From Rhodobiaceae bacterium (GTDB taxonomy: Bacteria > Pseudomonadota > Alphaproteobacteria > Rhizobiales > JAKPQE01), in contig JANQEG010000006.1 of assembly GCA_028278505.1 (NCBI GenBank), forward strand, positions 1-40,922: a DNA stretch of 40,922 nt. The letters are read 5' to 3'. Below, one piece after another: positions 26,881-35,606 of this stretch. The notes below the pieces were generated by a model, which did no database searches, was not told where the DNA came from, and saw nothing but the letters and a program-made list of their open reading frames with translations. Each line of letters begins with the position of its first letter. Positions within the stretch are counted from its first letter, which is position 1. The position numbers and the translations under genes were made by a program.

Positions 26881-29800
26881 TCAGTCGAAGCGGCCGCTCG
26901 CATGCGCCAGCATGGTGTAGACCTTGCCCGTATCCGAGGTCAGATAGGTCTGGGTCAGGATGTTGTCGCGATCGTTGCGCGAGACCTCCGAGATCAGCTT
27001 CTCGAAATCCTCGATATAGCGGTCGACCGCGCTGCGGAACTCGCCGTCGCGCTGATATTTGCGGCGGATTTCGTCAAACGTCCGCTGTCCCTGCAGCGTG
27101 TAGAGGCGGCGGGTGAAGACGTTGCGCTCGCCGCGCTGATAGCGCTCCCAGAGGTCGACGGAGGCGGCGTGGTCGATCGCCCGCGCAATGTCGACCGAAA
27201 GCGAGTTGAGCGATTCCACCATGTGCAGCGGTGACCGGTCGCCGCGACTGCCCGGCTCGGCCGCCGGCGCGGCATCGCGTTTCGCCGGCACCTCATCCTC
27301 GTGCGAGGCGCGGCGGAGCAGGTCGGAGACCCAGCCGCCCCGCGGCTGCTGGCGCTGATCGGCGCTGGCCGCATCAGACTCGCCGCCCGCGGGCACGCGC
27401 GGCGGCTCGGGCTCGCGGCGCTCTGCCGCCGCGGGCGCCTCCTGCGGCGCCGGCCGGCGGCGCGTGCCGCCGCTGCGCTCGGTCGCCGCCGCCGGGCGCG
27501 GTGCCGCCCCGGCGCCGCCGGCCGCTGCGGCCGGCCGGACCACGTCGGACGGGCCGGCATGGCGGGCGACGATCTCGGAGAGCTCGTTGAGGGCGCGAAT
27601 CTGTTCCGACACGACCCGGCGCATCGCCGCCGTGCTGGTCTTGGTCTCCTCCGGCAGTTCGAGGACACCGCGCTTGATTTCGGCCCGCGTGTTTTCCAGT
27701 TCGCGCTGCATTTCGCGGGCGACGCCGCGCATCTCCTTGGCCGCCGTGCCGAAGCGTTCGGTCGCCGAACCGAGCGCCTCGCTCATGTCCGAGATCATCT
27801 GCTCGCGCGCCGCATGAACGGCCTCGCTCGCCTTCTGGCCTTCGAGCCCGGCGGTGAGCCGCAGCTTGTCGAACTCCTCGGACACGCCCTTGGCGGCGTC
27901 GAGCGCGGTCGAGGCGAGCGTCCGCCCGAGCTCCCCGGCGCGCTGCTCGGCGGCGCTGAGGCTTTCGGCGATCACCTCGGCGAAATCGCGCATCTGGCTC
28001 TCGACCGATGCGGTCTTCTCGCCAAGCTCGGCCACCATGCTGTGCAGTGCCGAACTGCCGGTGTCGACCGAGGCCTCGAGCGACCGGTTGGCGGTCTCCA
28101 GCAGCCGGGTCGCCTCGGCGAGCGTGCGCGCGTGGCCGTCGAACCGGTCGGCGATGGTGCCGACCTCGCCGAGCACGGTATTGGAGATCTCCGCGAGCGC
28201 GGCAATCTGCCGGCTGACCTGGCCCGCCGACTGGTCGGTGTCCTGGACCACCCGGTCGACGATCTCGCGGAAATCGCCGGCGCGTGCCGTCAGCGTGCGC
28301 TCGATCATCGACAGATTGTTGCCCGTTGCCGTCAGCACGTCCTGCAGCGTCGTGTTGGACTCGTTGAGGCGGTCGAGCATGCCGCCGACATCGGCGCCGA
28401 TGCGATCGTTGGTTTCGGCCAGCGCGGCGATTGTCGCACGGCCCTTTTCGTCGATCGCATGGCCGAGCGCAAACCCGCTTTCGGCAACCGCCTCGGTGGC
28501 GAGGCTGCCCTGGCGGGCGATGGTTTCGGCGATTTCCGTGCCCTTGCGGGTGAGTTCGCCGAGCACCGCCTCGCCGGCGGTGACGAGCCGGGTCGAGGCG
28601 TCGGCGGCGCGCTCGTCGAGGGCGGCGAGGAAGCTGCCGCTCTGGCCGTCGATCAGGCTGGCCAGTTCGCCGGACCGCGCGCTGAGCGCCGCGTTCAGAC
28701 CCTGCGCCCGCTTCTCGATGCTCTCCACGACACTGATCGAGGTCGTCGTCAGCGCCGCTTCGAAATTGCGGACGGTCTCGCCGACCAGCCCGGTCGCCGC
28801 TTCGGCGCGGTCGGTGAGGGCGGTTTCCAGTTCGCCGGCGATCCGCGTCAGCGCGGTCACCGCATCGGTGGTGCGGGTGCCGATCAGCTCTTCGACCTCG
28901 GTTGCGACGCGGGTCAGCGCATCGACCGAATTCTGCGACCGTTCGGTCATCACCGTCTCGAGCTTGCCGGTCGCCGAGATCAGCTTTCCGGCGGCCTTGC
29001 CCAAATCCTCCGACATCACCCGGCGCAGCGTTTCGGTGGCCCCGCCCACGGTTTCCTCGAAAGTGCTGCGGGCGCGATCGGTCTCGCCGGTGAGCGTCGC
29101 CATGATCGACTCGGTCCGCTCGCCGAGGATGCTCTCAAGCTGCGCGGCGCGGCTGTCCAGGGTTTCGGCGACTTCGAGCACCCTGGCGCCGAGCGAAACG
29201 TTGATCTCCGCGACGCGGTCGCCGAGATTGTCGGTGAACGAGCGGGCCTCGTTGGCCAGCGTTTCGCCGAGTTCGGTGAGGCGCCGGTCGAGTGCGGTGT
29301 TGATCTCTTCCTGACCGACCGAAAAGGCATTGGCCAGTTCGCGGGTGCGGCCCATCAGCGTCTCGTTGATCTGCCCCAGGCGGGTGTCAAGCGCGCTGTC
29401 GATCTTGTCGCTGCGCTCGTCGATCGTCGCGGCGAAGCCGTCGGCCTTTTCGCCCAGCATCGTCGTGGCCGTCGCGATCTGATCGTTGACCGAGGAGGTG
29501 AACGCGCCGAGGCGCGTGCGCAGATCGGCGGCGACCGCGTCGGTATCCGCGCTCACCCGGTCGGCGGTGGCGCCGATCTCGCTGCCGAAACTGTCGAGCT
29601 TCGCCGACAGCGTCGAGGTGATCTCGTCGGCTTGTCCGAAGAAGGCCGTCGCCCGGTCGCCGAGCTGGCGCTCCAACCCGTCGACCTGTCCGCTGACGGC
29701 AGTGTCGAAGGCGGTGAACTGGTCCTTGAGGCTGGCGTTAAGCCGCTCGGTGCGTTCGTCGATGGCGTCGGCGAACGCGGCGCTCGACTGGGTGATGGCG

Positions 29801-32067
29801 TCGTTGACCTTGGCGCCGCGATCGGCGATCGCGCGCGCCGCTTCCGTGCCCATGGTGGCGAACCGTTCGGACAGGTCCTGGCTCTGTTTCGCCAGAGCGG
29901 CATCGACGGCGCCCGCCGCCTCGCCGAGGCCGATCTGCATCGACTCCACCTGTCCGGCCAGCGCCGTCGTCAGCTTGTCGCTGCGTTCGGCCAGCCGTTC
30001 CTCGAGCGCCTGGCCATTGACCGAGATCGCCTCGAAGATCCGCTCGCCGGCGGAATCGAGCCGGTCGGCCAGGCCGCCGCCCTTGGTGGTGATGGTGTCG
30101 GCGATGCGGGTCGAGGTGTCGTCGAGCCGTTCGCTGATCTCCGCGCCGCGCAGCGACAGGTCGACGAGCAGGGAATCGCTGGTCGATTTCAGCGCGTCGT
30201 TGACCTCGTTGGCGCGATCGGAAATCGCGGTGACGATCTCGCCGCCGGTGGTGGTGATCATGCCGGCCACATCGGTCGCCCGCTTGGTGAAGCTGTTCGT
30301 CAGCTTCGTTCCGGCCTTGAGAAGCGTGTCGTTGACCTCCTGGCCGCGGGCGGAAATCGTCTCCGCAATGTCGGTGCCGGTCTGATTCAACTGCGCATTG
30401 ATTTCGTTGGATCGCGTGAGCAGTGACTCGCTCACCGAATTGCCGCGCTCGCTGATCGTCCGGGCCACGTGGTCGCCGACGTGATTGAACAGGTCGGTGA
30501 TTTCGTTCGACCGATCGCTCAGGGTCTGCGTGATCGCGTTCGACCGATTATCGAGGAGCGCATTGATTTCGTTGGATCTTGCGAGCAGTGACTCGCTCAC
30601 CGCATTGCCGCGTTCGCCGATCGTCCGCGCCACGTGATCGCCGACGCGGTTGAACAGGTCGGTGATTTCGTTCGACCGGTCGCTCAGCGTCTGCGTGATC
30701 GCGTTCGACCGGCTGTCGAGGAGTGCATTGATTTCATTGGATTTTGCGAGCAGCGACTCGTTCACCGAATCGGCCCGCTCGGCGATCGTCCGGGCCACGT
30801 GATCGCCGATGTGATTGAACATGTCGGTGATCTCGCCGGACCGCGAAAGCAGGTTCTCATTGATGATGTTGGTGCGGCTGAGCAACGTCTCGTCGAGTTC
30901 GGTGACCCGGTGCTGCATGAGTTCGGCGACCGTGCCGACCGTGTCCTTCAGCGTGTCGGTGACGGTGTGGGCGGTGGTCGACAGCGTCTCGTTGGCGTCG
31001 CGGCCGGTGACCGAGAGCTTTTCGACGATCTCGTCGCCGCGCGTGGTCACGTCCGAGATCATCAGTTCGCCGGCTGCGGTGAGCGCGTTGGTGACCGTCT
31101 CGCCCTTTTCGCCGAGCTTGGTGGCGATCTGGTCGCCAATTTCGCTGACATCGGACACCAGCCGCTCGCCGAGGCCGGTGAGGTCGAGCGACATGCCCTT
31201 ATGCGCTTCATCGATCGCGGTGCGGACCCGCTCGGCATTGTTGACGACCGATTCCCGCTGGCTGACCAGTTCGTCGATCAGACCGCGAATGCGCAGTTCG
31301 TTGTCATTATAGGAACGCTCCAGCGACGCCACTTCGTTGTGGACCATCACTTCGAGTTCGCTGGCGCGCGCCAGCGCCCGTTCGATGCCGTCGCCCATGG
31401 CGGTCACTTCGCGGCGGATCGCCTGGCTGACATTGATCACCGATTCCTTGGCGACGCTTTCCGGTTCGGCGAGACGGACGGCGACCTCGGTCATCGCCCG
31501 GGAAACGAGGCGCATTTCCTGGGTGCGGCGGATGAGCGTTCCCATCACCAGGAAAAACAGCACCGGAACGGCGATGGCGATGCCGAGCGCCACCAGATGC
31601 GGTGCATCGCGTAAGCCTTCCAGGCTCTGCAGGGCGCGGATTTCGTTGCCCCAGAGGGCGAAGCCGAAGGCGGCGCCGGCACCGGCCCACAGAATCGACA
31701 ACAGAAAGGCGACATAGATCGGCAGGCCCGAGGGACGCCGCTGCAGCGCGTAGACGAGGTTGCCGACCGCGCGCCGGTCGTCATTGGCGGGCGGCCGGTT
31801 GTCCTGGGCGTCGCTGGCCGGGCGCATGGCGCGGCCGGCGCGGCGCTTGGCGCGCGGCGTCAGTTCGACTTCGGCCGCGTCTTCCGGTGCCGTATCGATC
31901 GGCGGCGGCGCTGCCGAAGTGCTCTCCTTGGCCGCGGTCAGTTCGTCGATGTCCGGCTCAGTCTTCGTCGCCTCGGCGTCGTCGCCCGCGAAGTCGATCT
32001 TCAGCGCCTCCTCGACCGCCGACAGGGCGGCCTCGGCCGGATCTACGGATTTCGGTTTGTTCGCCAT
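26881..32067 (-). CDS. Giant membrane-anchored 11-residue-repeat protein, GPR/RgsE-like (polar growth)
   Basis: A 1728-residue protein. Residues 1-110 are acidic and disordered. Two transmembrane helices lie at about 115-139 and 157-178. Residues 281-1237 are 87 unbroken 11-residue repeats of rough form I-x3-L-x2-R-[SG]-N-[ED], with I/L/V/M/F at 76 of 87 first positions; helix continues to about 1500. A Pro/Ala-rich linker (1505-1605) leads to a conserved-looking C-terminal domain (1612-1728, LYTLQGQRTFDEIRRKYQRD). The architecture (apolipoprotein-like repeats, N-terminal anchor, great length) matches GROWTH POLE RING of Agrobacterium and RgsE of Sinorhizobium, which organise polar growth; identity is inferred. 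Residues 413-577 are three near-identical 55-residue units. A CtrA-type box lies 241 bases upstream. Confidence 0.8.
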   Translation of the reverse strand: MANKPKSVDPAEAALSAVEEALKIDFAGDDAEATKTEPDIDELTAAKESTSAAPPPIDTAPEDAAEVELTPRAKRRAGRAMRPASDAQDNRPPANDDRRAVGNLVYALQRRPSGLPIYVAFLLSILWAGAGAAFGFALWGNEIRALQSLEGLRDAPHLVALGIAIAVPVLFFLVMGTLIRRTQEMRLVSRAMTEVAVRLAEPESVAKESVINVSQAIRREVTAMGDGIERALARASELEVMVHNEVASLERSYNDNELRIRGLIDELVSQRESVVNNAERVRTAIDEAHKGMSLDLTGLGERLVSDVSEIGDQIATKLGEKGETVTNALTAAGELMISDVTTRGDEIVEKLSVTGRDANETLSTTAHTVTDTLKDTVGTVAELMQHRVTELDETLLSRTNIINENLLSRSGEITDMFNHIGDHVARTIAERADSVNESLLAKSNEINALLDSRSNAITQTLSDRSNEITDLFNRVGDHVARTIGERGNAVSESLLARSNEINALLDNRSNAITQTLSDRSNEITDLFNHVGDHVARTISERGNSVSESLLTRSNEINAQLNQTGTDIAETISARGQEVNDTLLKAGTKLTNSFTKRATDVAGMITTTGGEIVTAISDRANEVNDALKSTSDSLLVDLSLRGAEISERLDDTSTRIADTITTKGGGLADRLDSAGERIFEAISVNGQALEERLAERSDKLTTALAGQVESMQIGLGEAAGAVDAALAKQSQDLSERFATMGTEAARAIADRGAKVNDAITQSSAAFADAIDERTERLNASLKDQFTAFDTAVSGQVDGLERQLGDRATAFFGQADEITSTLSAKLDSFGSEIGATADRVSADTDAVAADLRTRLGAFTSSVNDQIATATTMLGEKADGFAATIDERSDKIDSALDTRLGQINETLMGRTRELANAFSVGQEEINTALDRRLTELGETLANEARSFTDNLGDRVAEINVSLGARVLEVAETLDSRAAQLESILGERTESIMATLTGETDRARSTFEETVGGATETLRRVMSEDLGKAAGKLISATGKLETVMTERSQNSVDALTRVATEVEELIGTRTTDAVTALTRIAGELETALTDRAEAATGLVGETVRNFEAALTTTSISVVESIEKRAQGLNAALSARSGELASLIDGQSGSFLAALDERAADASTRLVTAGEAVLGELTRKGTEIAETIARQGSLATEAVAESGFALGHAIDEKGRATIAALAETNDRIGADVGGMLDRLNESNTTLQDVLTATGNNLSMIERTLTARAGDFREIVDRVVQDTDQSAGQVSRQIAALAEISNTVLGEVGTIADRFDGHARTLAEATRLLETANRSLEASVDTGSSALHSMVAELGEKTASVESQMRDFAEVIAESLSAAEQRAGELGRTLASTALDAAKGVSEEFDKLRLTAGLEGQKASEAVHAAREQMISDMSEALGSATERFGTAAKEMRGVAREMQRELENTRAEIKRGVLELPEETKTSTAAMRRVVSEQIRALNELSEIVARHAGPSDVVRPAAAAGGAGAAPRPAAATERSGGTRRRPAPQEAPAAAERREPEPPRVPAGGESDAASADQRQQPRGGWVSDLLRRASHEDEVPAKRDAAPAAEPGSRGDRSPLHMVESLNSLSVDIARAIDHAASVDLWERYQRGERNVFTRRLYTLQGQRTFDEIRRKYQRDGEFRSAVDRYIEDFEKLISEVSRNDRDNILTQTYLTSDTGKVYTMLAHASGRFD
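30337..30831 (-). repeat. Three tandem 165-bp repeats inside the giant gene
   Basis: Codons 413-467, 468-522 and 523-577 form three consecutive 55-codon units, each exactly five 11-residue repeats. The units open ITDxFNxxGDHVARTI. Units 1 and 2 differ at about ten residues and are also close in DNA. Unit 3 diverges in its second half. They look like recent in-register duplications within the long repeat array. Confidence 0.85.
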
Positions 32068-32439
32068 GGTATTCCGTCGCCTCGCGTCCGCACTCTATAC
32101 AAACCGGGCGCCCGTCCAGTTCTCTGCAGGAAACTGATAACGACCGCTGTTGCGGCGTATTTCCCAAGTGGTGCTTGCGACACCGCGGCTTCAACCATCA
32201 CCCGCCGCAAATGATGGATGTAATTGCAGAACCGCCTGCGCTCTTGCCGCAAGAATATGCTAATGGCACATTGTATTGGAAGGAACAAGAAACTGAGACT
32301 GTCATCGTTAACTTGTGATTAAGGTTAACAACGGGGCCTGCATCCGGCGACAGGAGACCGGGCGCGGGGAAAACGATCGGGCCGGCGGCGTTTGTCCGTG
32401 AAAAGGCCCGGCGCCCGCAGTTTTCCGGGAGGCGATGTG
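32068..32439. other. 372-base divergent regulatory gap
   Basis: Separates the giant gene from the small winged-helix-like gene. It contains the TTAA-N7-TTAA box at 32308-32322 and a relatively A/T-rich stretch around 32220-32335, unlike its GC-rich surroundings. No open frame with coding character was found. Confidence 0.6.
32308..32322. promoter_or_regulatory. CtrA-type box TTAA-N7-TTAA
   Basis: TTAACTTGTGATTAA matches the CtrA consensus TTAA-N7-TTAA exactly, with a third TTAA at 32325-32328. It lies in the 372-base divergent gap, 241 bases upstream of the giant gene and 117 bases upstream of the small winged-helix-like gene. CtrA is the master cell-cycle regulator of alphaproteobacteria. 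Which gene it serves is not shown by sequence. Confidence 0.6.
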
Positions 32440-32700
32440 ATGACGGCGAGTGGGCGGCCGTCCGGCGCGCCGAGCGCGGCGCAGCGGCGCTACCTTACCC
32501 GTGGCCTCGATCAGCCCGGTGGAAAACTGCCGCTTTTCGACGAGCGCGGCCGGGAAATCAGCCGCAAGACGATCGAGGCGTGCATTGCCCGCGGCTGGGC
32601 CGAGCCGTGGTTCGCCAATCCGTTGAAACCGGACTGGCTGGTCTGCAAGCTGACCGATTCCGGCTACCGGGTGCTCGGCGCCGACGGCGCCCGGAATTAG
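32440..32700 (+). CDS. Small conserved protein, winged-helix-like
   Basis: An 86-residue basic protein of no named family that I can assign, although its text looks like a conserved Hyphomicrobiales short protein. Residues 12-80 read as a compact helical domain (SAAQRRYLTRGLDQPGGKLP, RKTIEACIARGWAEPW) ending in LVCKLTDSGYRVL, which resembles the wing of MarR-type DNA-binding domains. The ATG at 32440 has GGGAGG 7 bases upstream; an earlier start at 32392 would add 16 non-homologous residues. It diverges from the giant gene, with the CtrA-type box between them. A terminator-like hairpin follows. Confidence 0.75.
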   Translation: MTASGRPSGAPSAAQRRYLTRGLDQPGGKLPLFDERGREISRKTIEACIARGWAEPWFANPLKPDWLVCKLTDSGYRVLGADGARN

Positions 32701-32709
32701 CGAATTCTT

Positions 32710-32749
32710 GCGACCTGTTTCGCAGATCATGAGCGATCAGGTCGCTTTT
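32710..32749 (+). terminator. Terminator after the small winged-helix-like gene
   Basis: GCGACCTG (32710-32717) pairs with CAGGTCGC (32738-32745), and TTTTC follows. The 20-base loop can form a small inner CGC/GCG stem. It begins 9 bases past the stop, so the small gene is probably monocistronic. Confidence 0.65.
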
Positions 32750-32789
32750 CGACGCAATTTATGTCCGAAACGGTACAAAACGGCGCGCC

Positions 32790-32804
32790 TTAACCACATA
32801 TTAT
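32790..32804. promoter_or_regulatory. Near-match CtrA box upstream of the Hpt gene
   Basis: TTAACCACATATTAT is TTAA-N7-TTAT, one base off the CtrA consensus, and its left half TTAACC matches the extended half-site. It lies 86 bases upstream of the Hpt gene start. Binding is inferred, and the A/T-rich context raises the chance of coincidence. Confidence 0.4.
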
Positions 32805-32890
32805 ACCCGTACCCCTAGAGTTCCGGGTAGGGACACTTCCCGCGTGCCGCAGCAGCGGAACTGGACGCGGGGAATTTACGGAGTTCAATT

Positions 32891-33280
32891 ATGGCGTTTG
32901 GTATGGCGCGTAAAATGCCGCCCGCAGGCGCGGGGTACGCCGAGAGTGGGGACCGTCCGGTCGACCTCGTCCATCTGGCGCAGCATTCTCTGGGAGATCA
33001 GCAGCTCGAGCAGGAAATCCTGCGTCTGTTCGTGCGCCAGTCGGTGATCTATCTCGATCGGCTGAAGGCGGCGGTATCGAATGATGCCCGCTGCCAGGCC
33101 GCGCATACGATCAAGGGATCGGCCCGCGGGATCGGCGCCTGGCGCGTCGCCCACCTGGCCGAAGCGATCGAGAATCCGCCGGCCGCGGACTATGCGATGG
33201 CCTTCGATCTGATGACGGATCTGGAAAAGGCCGTCGACGAGGCCAACCGTTTCATCGCTTCGCTGATCGACAGCGACTGA
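32891..33280 (+). CDS. Hpt-domain phosphotransfer protein
   Basis: A 129-residue free-standing histidine phosphotransfer protein. The Hpt four-helix domain spans about 25-125 and carries the phospho-acceptor motif AAHTIKGSARGIGAW with His72, Lys75 and Gly76 at the standard positions. The N-terminal 20 residues are unstructured. Such proteins shuttle phosphate between a hybrid histidine kinase and a response regulator; neither partner is next to it (the sensor at 35607-37292 has no recognisable kinase or receiver motifs). The start has GGAG upstream. A near-match CtrA box precedes it. Confidence 0.9.
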   Translation: MAFGMARKMPPAGAGYAESGDRPVDLVHLAQHSLGDQQLEQEILRLFVRQSVIYLDRLKAAVSNDARCQAAHTIKGSARGIGAWRVAHLAEAIENPPAADYAMAFDLMTDLEKAVDEANRFIASLIDSD

Positions 33281-33425
33281 CCGTTCGACGAAGGGGTGAC
33301 ACCCCGGCGCAGAAACGCTATAGCGCCCCCGGCGCGCCCTGGCGCCGCGTGGCCGGCGTCGATGTGGAGTGCGCCGGCGAAAGCCTGCCATCCTCTTCGC
33401 CCGACCGCGGGACACTCGGACGACA

Positions 33426-33746
33426 ATGCCCAAAATCACGTTTTTCACCCACGAAGGTAAGGAATTCACCGTCGAGGCTCCGGTCGGCTCGACCGTGATG
33501 GAGGCGGCGATCCGCAACAGCGTGCCGGGGATTGAGGCCGAATGCGGCGGTGCCTGCGCCTGCGCCACCTGCCATGTCTATGTCGATAAGGCCTGGCAGG
33601 AGAAGACCGGCGAGCCGAGTCCGAACGAAGAGGACATGCTCGACTTTGCCTTCGAGGTGCGGCCGAATTCGCGGCTCTCTTGCCAGATCCGCCTCAGGGA
33701 CGAGTTCGACGGCCTCATCGTCCGCATTCCCGAACGCCAGGGCTGA
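33426..33746 (+). CDS. [2Fe-2S] ferredoxin, adrenodoxin type
   Basis: A 106-residue plant/vertebrate-type ferredoxin. Cluster ligands are Cys40, Cys46, Cys49 and Cys86 in the C-x5-C-x2-C-x36-C spacing of the adrenodoxin/FdVI group ([20 protein letters not shown]); Cys44 is an extra cysteine within the loop. It carries electrons to P450s, oxygenases or Fe-S assembly. It lies 168 bases before a ferredoxin-NADP reductase gene, its likely electron donor. The ribosome site is weak, and the start is set by family homology ([11 protein letters not shown]). Confidence 0.94.
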   Translation: MPKITFFTHEGKEFTVEAPVGSTVMEAAIRNSVPGIEAECGGACACATCHVYVDKAWQEKTGEPSPNEEDMLDFAFEVRPNSRLSCQIRLRDEFDGLIVRIPERQG

Positions 33747-33866
33747 GCCCGGCCGGAATTCCATGTCGGGGACCGGGTGTATTCGATCCTGCGTCGCCAT
33801 ATCGCGATTGTCGCGGGCGCTACCTTTCCTATCTTTGCCGGAAGCCGTAAGGCAGTGGTGCGTTGA

Positions 33867-34943
<1,077 letters not shown>

Positions 34944-34973
34944 CTCCCGACTTTACCTTCAGGAGGCGGACAG

Positions 34974-35594
34974 GTGGGATGGATCGGCCGTGCCCTGATG
35001 CCGAGACTGGTCGATGCCGCATGCGGCATCGGCGCGATCGCCGCCCAACGCCGCAAGGTGGTGCCGCTGGCCGCAGGCGTCGTGGTCGAAATCGGTATCG
35101 GCACCGGGCGCAACCTGCCCTTTTATGACGGCGATCGCGTCCGCCGGCTGATCGGCGTCAATCCGCCGGACCATCTGACCCGGATTGCCGAAAAACGCGC
35201 GCCGGAGGCGCCCTTCGGCATCGATATCCTGCTGGAGTCGGCGGAGGCGATGTCGCTGGAGACCGGCACCGCCGACAGCGTCGTCGTCACCTATACGCTG
35301 TGCTCGATACCGCGGGTCGAGGCGGCGCTGGAGGACATCCGGCGGGTGCTGAAGCCGGGCGGGCGCCTGCTGCTTGCCGAACACGGCCGCTCGCCGCGTC
35401 CCGGCGTCGCCCGCTGGCAGGACCGCCTGACCCCGGCCTGGAAGCTGGTCGCCGGCGGCTGCCATCTCAACCGTGACGTCAAGGCGCTGGTCGAGGCCGC
35501 CGGCTTCGGCTTCGAGCATATCGAACGCTTCGCTTTGGAGCGGGTCCCGGAAACACTCGGCCATCATACCGTCGGGATCGCCCGGCGCCGGTGA
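34974..35594 (+). CDS. Class I SAM-dependent methyltransferase
   Basis: A 206-residue methyltransferase of the Methyltransf_11 type. Motif I is VVVEIGIGTGRNLPFY (36-51), the acidic loop reads RLIGVNPPDHL, and DSVVVTYTLCSIPRVEAALE plus RVLKPGGRLLLAEHGRS form motifs II-III. An N-terminal hydrophobic helix (about 8-24) could touch the membrane. The layout resembles phospholipid or small-molecule methyltransferases, but the substrate is unknown. The start is GTG at 34974 with a perfect AGGAGG. It follows the reductase by 30 bases in a likely operon and converges on the sensor gene 12 bases away. Confidence 0.87.
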   Translation: MGWIGRALMPRLVDAACGIGAIAAQRRKVVPLAAGVVVEIGIGTGRNLPFYDGDRVRRLIGVNPPDHLTRIAEKRAPEAPFGIDILLESAEAMSLETGTADSVVVTYTLCSIPRVEAALEDIRRVLKPGGRLLLAEHGRSPRPGVARWQDRLTPAWKLVAGGCHLNRDVKALVEAAGFGFEHIERFALERVPETLGHHTVGIARRR

Positions 35595-35606
35595 TGCGGA
35601 AAGGCT

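Noticed and set aside
27301-30426. A 1041-codon plus-strand open frame opposite the giant gene
   Set aside because: The sense strand encodes the regular 11-residue repeats; the antisense frame stays open because of high GC content and repeat periodicity and has no family features.
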